Assembly (NCBI GenBank): GCA_934351835.1
Contig: CAKRJP010000028.1
Location: forward strand, 1 to 17,997
Direction: 5' to 3'
From: an uncultured Lachnospiraceae bacterium
GTDB taxonomy: Bacteria > Bacillota > Clostridia > Lachnospirales > Lachnospiraceae
Length of the DNA stretch: 17,997 nt
A program made the position numbers and the translations under genes. Below are positions 1 through 7,760 of this stretch, piece by piece. The notes under the pieces were generated by a model. It had not been told where the DNA came from and did not search any database. It saw only the letters and a list, made by a program, of their open reading frames with translations. Every line of letters starts with the position of its first letter. Within the stretch, counting starts at the first letter, position 1.

Positions 1-15
1 TGAATGATTACAAGT

Positions 16-1356
16 TCACATAAGGAATCCAAGACATATGTATAGGAGAAACGACAGCAAAAATGCAATTATCGCATAGGGAAACTGTGTTTTCGCATGA
101 AGCATACTATCAATATCACAGCAGCTTGAAGTCAAAACGGTAGCATCCGAATAAAAGCACGCATGGCTACAAAATACGCCACCTGACACGATTGCTGCCA
201 TCGTCAACAAGATATTGGCACCGCATGCTGCCCCCAAGGGGATAATGATCGGCACACAGATTGCAGGAACCCCCCAGCTGTCCCCCGTAACAAAAGCTAG
301 CACACTGACTAGTGCAAAAGCGACTGCTGGAAAACTACGCTCGCCAACATATGGCAAGAGTCTTGACACCACATACTCTGGCAAGTGAATATCCGCACAC
401 GCCTGCTTCATAAAAAAAGCAAATAACAACACTGCCAGTGTGGGGACTAAATCTCCAAACCCTTTAATCCACAATTCGCAGAACTCAGAGAATGTTACAA
501 CTTTTCGTGGAATATACAACACAAAGCATACAAAAATCGATGCAAGCAATGCAATGAACATGTCATCCATAATGATTGTAGTAACAATCATTACACCGAT
601 TGGAGCAATAAAGTCCACCACCGCCCCTTTCTCTTCACCTACTGTTTCATTGATTTTTGCGGCTTTTGTTGCATTTTCGTACTCTTCCTTCATTCCTCCA
701 ATTGCCGGAACAATCCCGGCCGCAAACAGCATAACAATCGAAATAGAGATGATTGCATAGAACATAAAGGGAATAGCATGACAATATGCGCTCATAGCGG
801 AACTATAACCCAGCCTCTTAACCGCTTCCTGCTCAAAAAAGCTTGACGCATAAAATATAGCCCACGTTGAGAACGGAATGAGAACGCAAGTAGGTGCACT
901 AGTCGAATTAATCACATAAGCTAAAGCTGACATTGGAATGTTTTTTTTTCTGCATAATTTTTTTAGGCACGAACTGACAGTCATGATATTCATATAATCG
1001 TCAATGAATATAATCATTCCAAGTCCCCAAGCAGACAAGAGGACACTTCTATCGCTCTTACAGTGTTTCCCAATTGCGCGGGCAATCGCCAATGTACCAT
1101 TTGACGCATTCAATAAAGCAATCAAACTGCCAAACAGCCCGCACACCATGATGATCCATACATTATTGTAATCTGTTGCAACAGAAAAGAATGCGTCTCT
1201 TGTCAATGTAATAACATTTTCCCCCGTATGAATAGCGATAATCAAATAAGCAGAAACGCAGCCAACGAGTAAAGACTCAATTGGTTTTTTAGTATAGATT
1301 GCTAATGCAATGACAACAATCGGTGGAACGATTGTCCATATGCCAAAATCGCTCAT
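16..1356 (-). CDS. NhaC-family Na+/H+ antiporter-like transporter
   Basis: This is a 446-residue integral membrane protein with about ten to twelve hydrophobic segments (first WTIVPPIVVIALAIY, last FPYAIIAFLLSFLLYICL). Family marks are FIDDYMN (117-123), NSTSAPTCVLIPFSTW (150-165), TGDSWGVPAI (357-366) and SDATVLTSS (403-411), as in NhaC-type sodium/proton and organic-acid antiporters. Start was taken at 1356 because GAGGAAAC lies 6 nt before ATG; the frame stays open 26 codons further upstream without a ribosome site and with a hydrophilic sequence. Same strand as the polysaccharide genes but separated by 101 nt, so it may be a run-through passenger or its own unit. An A9 tract (941-949) sits in-frame at R136-N139. 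Substrate is not predictable. Confidence 0.9.
   Translation of the reverse strand: MSDFGIWTIVPPIVVIALAIYTKKPIESLLVGCVSAYLIIAIHTGENVITLTRDAFFSVATDYNNVWIIMVCGLFGSLIALLNASNGTLAIARAIGKHCKSDRSVLLSAWGLGMIIFIDDYMNIMTVSSCLKKLCRKKNIPMSALAYVINSTSAPTCVLIPFSTWAIFYASSFFEQEAVKRLGYSSAMSAYCHAIPFMFYAIISISIVMLFAAGIVPAIGGMKEEYENATKAAKINETVGEEKGAVVDFIAPIGVMIVTTIIMDDMFIALLASIFVCFVLYIPRKVVTFSEFCELWIKGFGDLVPTLAVLLFAFFMKQACADIHLPEYVVSRLLPYVGERSFPAVAFALVSVLAFVTGDSWGVPAICVPIIIPLGAACGANILLTMAAIVSGGVFCSHACFYSDATVLTSSCCDIDSMLHAKTQFPYAIIAFLLSFLLYICLGFLM
941..949 (-). repeat. A9 homopolymer inside the NhaC-like gene
   Basis: Nine consecutive A's on the coding strand (TGC AG-A9-CATT) encode R136-K137-K138-N139. Unlike the A9 at 13463-13471 it keeps the reading frame. 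It is a second possible slippage point. Confidence 0.85.
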
Positions 1357-1457
1357 CAAGTTTCCTCTTTCCTTTGAAGTACTTTCTCCCCACCTATTTA
1401 GTAAAAGGTATTTGGTAGCATTTGTTATACACATTTTTTTGCCACATGAGCATATTT

Positions 1458-2330
1458 TTATTTCTCAAACGGCAATGTCATGAGCCTTCCAAGTTCAAGA
1501 TCTGTCTTGTAATCATCAAATGGTGTCCAGCCAGCTCCATCAAAAAATGTCAGTTCGCCACTGTACAGCTTTTCTTCCGCGATGAACCAGTCCACTCTCA
1601 GATAATAAGTGTCTTTCGCCAGAATTTTCGACATTTCAAGCATCTCATCTAAAAATGCAGGTTTCGGATTTTCAATCGTTGAAACGGGAGCGTATACACT
1701 CTGCGAAATATCCATCCTATTCCATTTTGTATCATAAAAATCCTGTGAGTGTCTGTCTTGCCCAACATAGTTCAGCTGAATTGCTTGCGGATTTCCATTA
1801 AAGCACATAACTTTATAGTCAACGAGTGCATTTCCCATTTCAAGGAACTTCTCCGCAAAAATCTTTTTCTCGATGTCTTTATACGGCCACTCACGTGCAT
1901 GTAAATAATAATTGTGGCTCATTGACCGGCTCAGGTTTTCTTTTGCCTTCTCAAAATCAAAGTTCTCTTTTTCACGGCAAATCTGAACGCTACCAGAATC
2001 GTGATTTGTTTTCAACACAAACTTTTCCGGCAAACTGTCCAAATTAATATCTTCAACAGAGTCCCATGTTTCCAGTACAGGAACCACATACTGTTTTCCA
2101 ATTCTACTCGCCACGAAATCCTTTGCCCGGTACTTGTCGGCCATTATTGTGTAAACTGGCTTCCGATCGTTCAACTTCAGCCAGTTCAGCTTCTCATTAT
2201 ATGTTTTTGGAGCTTTCAAATTCAGCTGATAACCCGTTTGAACAGGAAATACCAGCTTCAAAAACATTGAATCGCTCAACCCATCAAGCATTCCTCTTCT
2301 TGCCATGGAACTAATTACTCTTTTATACAT
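1458..2330 (-). CDS. TupA-like ATP-grasp protein (PF14305)
   Basis: This 290-residue member of the ATP-grasp group is named after TupA, which is involved in teichuronopeptide synthesis in Bacillus. Landmarks: TYNEKLNWLKLNDR (43-56), FVLKTNHDSGSV (104-115) as the nucleotide-binding strand and glycine-rich loop, IFAEKFLE (157-164), DYKVMCFNG (171-179), LRVDWF (244-249) and GELTFFDGAGWTP (258-270), where the acidic residues coordinate magnesium. Such proteins join a carboxylate to an amine using ATP; in capsule loci they are thought to attach an amino acid or peptide to uronic acid residues, which is plausible here but unproven. GAGGA lies 8 nt before the ATG; the 54-nt gap upstream holds no convincing promoter. 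It closes the polysaccharide part of the operon. Confidence 0.9.
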   Translation of the reverse strand: MYKRVISSMARRGMLDGLSDSMFLKLVFPVQTGYQLNLKAPKTYNEKLNWLKLNDRKPVYTIMADKYRAKDFVASRIGKQYVVPVLETWDSVEDINLDSLPEKFVLKTNHDSGSVQICREKENFDFEKAKENLSRSMSHNYYLHAREWPYKDIEKKIFAEKFLEMGNALVDYKVMCFNGNPQAIQLNYVGQDRHSQDFYDTKWNRMDISQSVYAPVSTIENPKPAFLDEMLEMSKILAKDTYYLRVDWFIAEEKLYSGELTFFDGAGWTPFDDYKTDLELGRLMTLPFEK

Positions 2331-2384
2331 TATTCAATTCCTCTCTATAGCTATTGCTGTCAAGCTAAATATTATAATTTCATT

Positions 2385-3539
2385 TCAATTTAGAAATATG
2401 CTCTCGATGCTATTGCGGATGGTCCCGACCCAGTTCCGATAGTCAAATTTTGTTTCTGCGGTGCTCCGTGCGCTCTCCGACAGAACTGTATATTCCTCCT
2501 TTGACAACGCAAGCGCACGTTGAAATGCACTTTTGCACGCTTCAGCTGAACACCCATCAAATATTAGACTGTCCACTCCATCCTGAAGGTAAATCCGGGT
2601 GTAGTCACCGACCCTACTGACAACAGGAACCGTTCCATATGTCATTGCTTCGGGCACCTTGCTTGGAAAATTAGAAAGAGTCATCTGATTCGTGTCGCGA
2701 GCCAAAAAGAGAAAATGGACCGTTCGATACAAATCGATCAGTTCTTCATACTTCATCCATTTGTGTAGCACTAGACAATCACAGATCTTTTCGTATTCTT
2801 CCTCCCGCAGAATTTCTCGCACAGTTTCTTCCTTTGTCCCAGTCAAATGAAACTCAACTTTTCTTCTTTCCTCATCCGACAATAACGCCATTCCTTTAAG
2901 AATTTCTACAAGTGAATCCTTCATCCTTCCATTTGCAGTCAAGATAAATTTGTACCTTCCGGACAGCTCCTTTGGTCTATATTCTATCTCCATCGTGTCT
3001 GCCATAATTGGAAGAACCTGAATTTTGCATTTTCTATCGATAAAATGCTGTGCAATATGATTGCTGATTGGGAAGATTAAATCCTTGTCTCCCTCTCTTT
3101 CAAAGAAATAGTTGTCCTGCTTGGCCTTTGCCTCGGATTCAAAATCTTCTTTTCTGAACCACTCCAAAGGCCACCCAAGCACTTTCGCGCCTGTTTTATC
3201 CCTAATTCGAAATGCAATGTCACACATAGAATCGTCTAGCATCAAGACATCTTCAGCCGTAGGGTTCAGCTTGTTAACCATCCATTCAATTCGCTTCCAA
3301 AAAAGCAGCCCGTTCATTATCCGGTTATATACCTTACTCTTTGATCTGCACCATATATTTTTCACAGTGAAACCATGAAACCGTATCGTCTCCTCACTGC
3401 TATATTCCGGATTAATGCACGCAAGTAAAGTAACCTCATAGCCAGCGTCCGTCAGCGCATCGGCCAAATATTGCAGGTAATTTGCGGCAGCACCTCCTCT
3501 CGGAAAAGTATGAACTGAAGCAATCAATATTCGTCTCAT
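2385..3539 (-). CDS. GT4-like glycosyltransferase
   Basis: This is a 384-residue GT-B protein. The N-terminal acceptor loop shows FPRGGAAANYLQYLADAL (12-29), then YEVTLLA; the donor half has LTANGRMKDSLVEILKGM (200-217), where the R/K pair usually binds the diphosphate, and PEAMTYGTVPVVS (296-308). The first glutamate of the E-x7-E motif is not there: the residue eight before E297 is serine (S289, in TLSNFPSKVPE), while E297 is kept. Loss of the first glutamate occurs in some GT4 subgroups and does not by itself mean inactivity. ATG at 3539 overlaps the acyltransferase stop by 4 nt, with GAGGTG 8 nt upstream. It has no close look-alike among the other GT4s here. Family assignment is firm, activity less so. 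Confidence 0.87.
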   Translation of the reverse strand: MRRILIASVHTFPRGGAAANYLQYLADALTDAGYEVTLLACINPEYSSEETIRFHGFTVKNIWCRSKSKVYNRIMNGLLFWKRIEWMVNKLNPTAEDVLMLDDSMCDIAFRIRDKTGAKVLGWPLEWFRKEDFESEAKAKQDNYFFEREGDKDLIFPISNHIAQHFIDRKCKIQVLPIMADTMEIEYRPKELSGRYKFILTANGRMKDSLVEILKGMALLSDEERRKVEFHLTGTKEETVREILREEEYEKICDCLVLHKWMKYEELIDLYRTVHFLFLARDTNQMTLSNFPSKVPEAMTYGTVPVVSRVGDYTRIYLQDGVDSLIFDGCSAEACKSAFQRALALSKEEYTVLSESARSTAETKFDYRNWVGTIRNSIESIFLN

Positions 3540-4627
3540 AAATCACGCACCTCTGTTTCCGTTTCTTTAAATCCAAAACGCTTATTCATCTTATCCAGTT
3601 TCTTTATGATATGACTTCGCATGTTTACGCTAATTCTGCTGAAAACCTGGAACGCAGACGCTTCAATCGGGTCAAAAATCCATCCACGGATAATATCAAT
3701 CAGCAAACAGATTAGCATCGAACCAATGCAATAAATCATGATCACGATACCAAATACCCATGTCGTTTCATAAGAAGTTATGTCCACAAAAAAATTCAAG
3801 ATGCCTCTGGACGCCCCCCCAACAAGATACATTGCAAGAGAGTGCTTTGCAATTCGATTTATAACCGAACTTTGAAATTGAAAGCCGTTAAATAAAAGGA
3901 ACAATGCAATCGAAAGTATAAGAATCGTTATAGAACAGTCTCGAGCGAACGGTGCATAGATTCCAATTGGTTTCATAAACGATAAAACAAAATTAGGAAC
4001 CAAATTAATAATTATAGCAATCGCTAAAAACAGGAAGCACCAACCGCGGCTGATTTTTACATTAACTTTTCGCAAAAAGCGTCCAACACAGTAGGCAACA
4101 ATCATATTTGCCAATCCTTTGCCGCTATCATTCATCACCCCATCGCCGAAAACTGTTGGCATAAGATAAAATAAACAAACAAGAACAGCCAGTATCTTCA
4201 AAAAATTCATCGCAGAAAGCTCTTCTGTAAGTTTATTGATAGTTGGTGCAAAGATCATCAAGACAAAATAACAAGTTGCAAACCAATACATCCTCGTTGG
4301 AATCGGGAATAGTGCCCTGAGTAGAGACATCGGCCCAACCGCATATCCTTCGATACAGCTAATCACCAATGCAAATAACGAACAAAAAGTGGCGACCCAC
4401 CAAAAATGATGCAATTTGGAACTACTAGTCTTGATGCCAAAATAACCGGATATGATTTCAAAGACAGTCACTCCAGCATTAAAAATACTATTTGCTGCTA
4501 CACCAAATACGAGATTCGTCCCGGTCGCTGTATCATAATATGGTCCAAAAGTATGTATAATTGCGATCCCCCATACCGCAAGTAACCGCAAGCACTCTAT
4601 TCCCGAGTCCCTTTTCTGTTTTTCCAT
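3536..4627 (-). CDS. acyltransferase-3 family membrane protein (PF01757)
   Basis: This 363-residue protein has about ten predicted membrane helices. It begins ECLRLLAVWGIAIIHTFGPY, in which the R of the first helix and H25 at its end are the conserved catalytic pair of the OafA/WecH-type acyltransferases. These use cytosolic acyl-CoA to modify sugars across the membrane. Pairs of helices follow (VFEIISGYFGI near 55-65 and later WYFATCYFVLMIF-type segments). Start choice: AGGAGG lies 6 nt before the ATG at 4627; an ATG at 4630 is only 3 nt away, and a GTG frame start at 4693 has a poorer site. The end overlaps by 4 nt (ATGA) with the next GT4. It is the third acyltransferase of the operon, the only membrane one, so it may act on the exported polymer rather than on the repeat unit. 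Confidence 0.9.
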   Translation of the reverse strand: MEKQKRDSGIECLRLLAVWGIAIIHTFGPYYDTATGTNLVFGVAANSIFNAGVTVFEIISGYFGIKTSSSKLHHFWWVATFCSLFALVISCIEGYAVGPMSLLRALFPIPTRMYWFATCYFVLMIFAPTINKLTEELSAMNFLKILAVLVCLFYLMPTVFGDGVMNDSGKGLANMIVAYCVGRFLRKVNVKISRGWCFLFLAIAIIINLVPNFVLSFMKPIGIYAPFARDCSITILILSIALFLLFNGFQFQSSVINRIAKHSLAMYLVGGASRGILNFFVDITSYETTWVFGIVIMIYCIGSMLICLLIDIIRGWIFDPIEASAFQVFSRISVNMRSHIIKKLDKMNKRFGFKETETEVRDL

Positions 4628-4702
4628 CATACACCTCCTCGAGATACTGTAAAAGGCTGTCATCTTCCACTCTTCTTGAGTTCTCCCTAACACCTCCAGA
4701 TA

Positions 4703-5347
4703 TCATATTGTTTCTTCTGCCCCAGTGATGTCAGAAACCTTTTTTATAAAGCGCGCAGGCGCCCCTCCCCAAATTTCACCATCTGGTATTATCCCGGATA
4801 CAATAGAACCTGCACCGATGATGCTGTTTCTGCCAATAATACTTCCCTTCAAAACAACAGAACCGCCACCCACAAAGGCTCCTTGCTTGATGATAATGCT
4901 TTTCTTTTTTATATGCTTATCATCGCGGTGCTCCCCATAACGGTAAACACTATCTAGTGGGTGAAAATCAGTATCATAGATTTTGCAATCCGCACCAATC
5001 AAAACATTATCCTCAATTGTAACCCCCACTGCACACGTTATTGCGGAATTTGAGATACCAACATTATTACCGATTTCCAACTTTCCATCTTTCGTCGTTT
5101 GAAAATACGTTCTATTCATTCCTCCGATTGGATTCGCCCAGTCAGCAGAATTGATAACTGTACCGTTCCCTATGTTGATTTCTCCGTCATTTTTTACAAA
5201 AGGTTTCCCGACAAACCTGACATTCTCCCCACATTCAATTCTATTCAATCGGCACCATAGTGGGTAATGTTTCCCCTTTCTTCGAAAGAGATAGTACTTC
5301 CGTTTTGCTTTTCTCCACATCTCCGCTATGAAATCACGCTTTTCCAT
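4703..5347 (-). CDS. hexapeptide-repeat (LbH) O-acetyltransferase
   Basis: This 214-residue left-handed beta-helix acyltransferase is longer at the N-terminus than the one at 16173-16754, with a basic lead (WRKAKRKYYLFRRKGK) that could associate with the membrane or a partner. Hexapeptide turns appear around residues 57-122 (EINIGNGTVINS, LEIGNNVGISNSAI, IEDNVLIGADCKI) and 150-190 (FVGGGSVVLKGSIIGRNSIIGAG). H129 in YDTDFHPLD is the expected catalytic histidine. The C-terminal WGGAPARFIKKV tail packs near the CoA site. The ATG shares its A with the Wzx stop (TAATG), so translation is coupled. It presumably O-acetylates a sugar of the repeat unit; the position is unknown. A 73-nt spacer follows before the membrane acyltransferase start. 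Confidence 0.9.
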   Translation of the reverse strand: MEKRDFIAEMWRKAKRKYYLFRRKGKHYPLWCRLNRIECGENVRFVGKPFVKNDGEINIGNGTVINSADWANPIGGMNRTYFQTTKDGKLEIGNNVGISNSAITCAVGVTIEDNVLIGADCKIYDTDFHPLDSVYRYGEHRDDKHIKKKSIIIKQGAFVGGGSVVLKGSIIGRNSIIGAGSIVSGIIPDGEIWGGAPARFIKKVSDITGAEETI

Positions 5348-6789
5348 TAAGCATCACCCTTTTCTCGTTTGACGATTTTTAACAATTCGCCTAATGAATC
5401 ATTATTCGTCAGCAGCGAAAGCCCCACATAAATTGCTGCGCCGCTAATAAGCTGAAGAATGAGAACGTAACCACTATTTCCAAGAAGCAGATATATTCCC
5501 CAAACCGCTGCTCCCATAACCGATGAAAGAAACAAAGCCGGAAAAACATCCTTGAATTGGTCGGTATAGCCATACCCAATAAGTTTCTTATTAGGATAGA
5601 TATTCATAATTGCAGAAATTGCTGCCACAAGAAGATTTGAAAATACTACTGCCATTACGCCCATTCGCATCGTCACAAAAATTAAGCCTACACCTATTAT
5701 TTTTTTTGCCGTTTCGAGCTTTAAATAAATATCACTTCGACCGCACGCCTTAATAGCTTGTGCGTTTGCTGTCTGCAATGGCTGAATCATCCAGTAAATG
5801 CAAGACAATCTCAAAAATGGGACACAGCCGATCCATTTGTCTGTCAACAGAAAACGAATCATAGTCTCTCCCACTGCACACATTCCCATCATCATTGGAA
5901 ACACAACATACGAGGACATTCGCATACTCTTTCTCGTCAGTGCTCTCAAATGATTAGGGTCATTGTTTATGCTAGACATGGCTGGAAACAAAACGCTGCT
6001 AATGGAAGTATCAACATTTGTCACTGTCAGTGATGGAAAATGATTTCCTTTGTTATAAAAAGCCAAATCCTCCGTAGAATAGACCTTACCAATTACAAGG
6101 TTTCTTAATTCACCATACAGAGAGGAAATAAAACCGGCGGCCATCAGTTTCCAGCCGAAGGGCAATAGTTGTTTCACAGATAGCAGGCTAAACATCAGAT
6201 GGGGTCGCCATTCAACTGTGAAGAATAAAACAATAGTATCAATAAAGCAATTGCTTAAATATTGACCTACTAACGCCCATATTCCAAACCCGTGATAAGC
6301 CATAGAAATGCCAACTATAGCAGATGCCAATGTACCTCCGAGCGTTGAGAAAAAGAATTTCTTGAATTGCATGTGCTTCGCAACATATGCATGCTGGATC
6401 GTGTTAATTGCTGCAAGCGGTAGCCGAAGTGCAAGCACCCTGAGAACACTTACAAGTGTTACATCTTGATAATAATTTGCTATTAAGGGTGCCGCAAAAA
6501 ACATAACAGCATACAACACAATCGACAAGCCGAGACTGCAAAAAAACATTGTGCTAAAATCCGCATCATCGGCATTTTTCTTCTGTATTAATGCTTCTCC
6601 CAGTCCATCGCTCACAAATACATTGGCAAGATTAATAAAAACCAGCACGAGAGCCACGGTGCCGTATTCTGACGGCAATAACAGTCTGGCTAAAACCAGT
6701 GATACTAAAAACGAAATTCCTTGCGCCAGAATTCTTTCTCCAAATTTCCAGAATAAATTAGCAACTATGCCATTTCTTTGTTTTTTCAT
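5347..6789 (-). CDS. wzx: Wzx-type polysaccharide flippase (MOP superfamily)
   Basis: This is a 480-residue multi-pass protein with about 12-14 hydrophobic segments. It starts MKKQRNGIVANLFWKFGER, a typical amphipathic lead into the first helix, and has the family stretch VSLVLARLLLPSEYGTVAL in helix 1-2 (Wzx/MOP signature RLLxPxEYG). Internal repeats of the VLAPLIANYY type and the pattern of long helices fit a flippase that moves undecaprenyl-diphosphate repeat units to the outer leaflet, the step between the glycosyltransferases and Wzy. It begins 7 nt after the FrhB-like stop with GAGG 5 nt upstream, and ends overlapping by 1 nt (TAATG) the start of the second hexapeptide acetyltransferase. 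An A8 tract lies in-frame near 5700-5707. No sign of truncation. Confidence 0.93.
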   Translation of the reverse strand: MKKQRNGIVANLFWKFGERILAQGISFLVSLVLARLLLPSEYGTVALVLVFINLANVFVSDGLGEALIQKKNADDADFSTMFFCSLGLSIVLYAVMFFAAPLIANYYQDVTLVSVLRVLALRLPLAAINTIQHAYVAKHMQFKKFFFSTLGGTLASAIVGISMAYHGFGIWALVGQYLSNCFIDTIVLFFTVEWRPHLMFSLLSVKQLLPFGWKLMAAGFISSLYGELRNLVIGKVYSTEDLAFYNKGNHFPSLTVTNVDTSISSVLFPAMSSINNDPNHLRALTRKSMRMSSYVVFPMMMGMCAVGETMIRFLLTDKWIGCVPFLRLSCIYWMIQPLQTANAQAIKACGRSDIYLKLETAKKIIGVGLIFVTMRMGVMAVVFSNLLVAAISAIMNIYPNKKLIGYGYTDQFKDVFPALFLSSVMGAAVWGIYLLLGNSGYVLILQLISGAAIYVGLSLLTNNDSLGELLKIVKREKGDA

Positions 6790-6796
6790 GTTAGCC

Positions 6797-7756
6797 TCAT
6801 TTTCGAATATATTTCTTTGCCAATTTAATCAATTTGCTGGTAAAACTCAATCCGCCATACCGATTTACAATCTTGTTAAAGGGCAGCCGATAATAGTCTT
6901 GCCAGAACTTTGTATGAAATCTTGACAAACGCCCCTCTGCTTTTATTAGTGGAGGTTGCATTGCGTTAGCTAGAACAGTTTGCACACAGTCCAGTTGCTG
7001 TTCAGATTCTCTAAACAAGCGCTCCCCTTTTTCCGAATTCAGCATCACAAGTGATACACCTTTATTTTCTGTACTCCAGTCCGACCGCACATTTTCGATG
7101 CCCCAGAAATCTCCAATTGTAATGTCCGCTATGCGGTTTGGAGATTTGTACTTGCAGACTGCACAAGATTCTCGCAAAATAGTATGACTATAGAACAGCG
7201 TGGCAAAGACTCTGCTATCTACTGATTTATCATTAAAGGTCAGCGTTTCAACTGTCGCCCTCCAGCCAAACTTATTCTTATTCCTGAAGTTTACTTCCTG
7301 ACAGGTTCCATGCTTATCCTCCTGCCACAGGATATAATTTTCCCAGATAAGCGGTGAAGGAACACCATGGCAAACAATATCAAGTGTAATCAAGCACGAG
7401 ACATCCACTTCTTGCAAATATGACAGTAATCCCCCAACCTGACAGGGTGTTCCTGAGAATAAGACTGTCCTGCCATCTGTAAGATCCTTTTTCACATCAG
7501 CAAAACAGTTATTCATTTCGCTTTGAACATACTTCGAGCCACGCATTTTATCGCGGTCATGGCTGTTTACGACCCGAATGTGCTGAGCTTTAAAATGATC
7601 TGCAAGGACACATCCATATACCACCCCGCCAGACTGCAGAATCACATCAGATAACGCAGTAAATGCTCCCCCAGATCGGCTAAACATTCTTACATTGTCA
7701 TCTCTGTGCTTAACTGCAAATACAACTTTATTCTCTTTTTGAGTTACTACATTCAT
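6797..7756 (-). CDS. FrhB/FdhB-family (coenzyme F420 hydrogenase/dehydrogenase beta-subunit-like) protein of polysaccharide loci
   Basis: This 319-residue protein covers both FrhB_FdhB domains (PF04422 and PF04432). N-terminal part: SRSGGAFTAL (26-36) and GVVYG (44-48). C-terminal part: RGSKYVQS (72-79), FSGTPCQVGGL (100-110), DIVCHGVPS (126-134), the pair C198-x2-C201, and GDFWGIE (215-221). In the founding members this fold binds flavin and iron-sulfur and handles F420, but members in capsule loci occur in bacteria without F420 and their reaction is unproven. ATG at 7756 lies 4 nt after the ferredoxin stop and AAGGA is 14 nt upstream, so its translation is probably coupled. A GTG at 7795 in the same frame has no ribosome site and would only add residues that overlap the ferredoxin gene. 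A role in reducing a lipid-linked sugar or its modification is inference. Confidence 0.88.
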   Translation of the reverse strand: MNVVTQKENKVVFAVKHRDDNVRMFSRSGGAFTALSDVILQSGGVVYGCVLADHFKAQHIRVVNSHDRDKMRGSKYVQSEMNNCFADVKKDLTDGRTVLFSGTPCQVGGLLSYLQEVDVSCLITLDIVCHGVPSPLIWENYILWQEDKHGTCQEVNFRNKNKFGWRATVETLTFNDKSVDSRVFATLFYSHTILRESCAVCKYKSPNRIADITIGDFWGIENVRSDWSTENKGVSLVMLNSEKGERLFRESEQQLDCVQTVLANAMQPPLIKAEGRLSRFHTKFWQDYYRLPFNKIVNRYGGLSFTSKLIKLAKKYIRK

Positions 7757-7760
7757 ATAA

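Noticed and set aside
1357..1457. Possible terminator or promoter between the ATP-grasp gene and the NhaC-like gene
   Set aside because: The only inverted repeat (ACCTTTTACTAAATAGGT) has a weak interrupted stem and no following U run; TATAAC has a -35 match of only about three of six bases.
2358..2363. Perfect TTGACA hexamer (minus strand) in the 54-nt gap before the ATP-grasp gene, read as a -35 box
   Set aside because: No -10 like hexamer at 16-18 nt; TATAGA is only 8 nt away and TGAATA is 21 nt away and abuts the start codon. The tight context fits an operon-internal gap.
6551..6925. 124-codon plus-strand open frame across the FrhB-like/Wzx junction
   Set aside because: It is opposite two well-supported genes, has no ribosome site and no recognisable motif.
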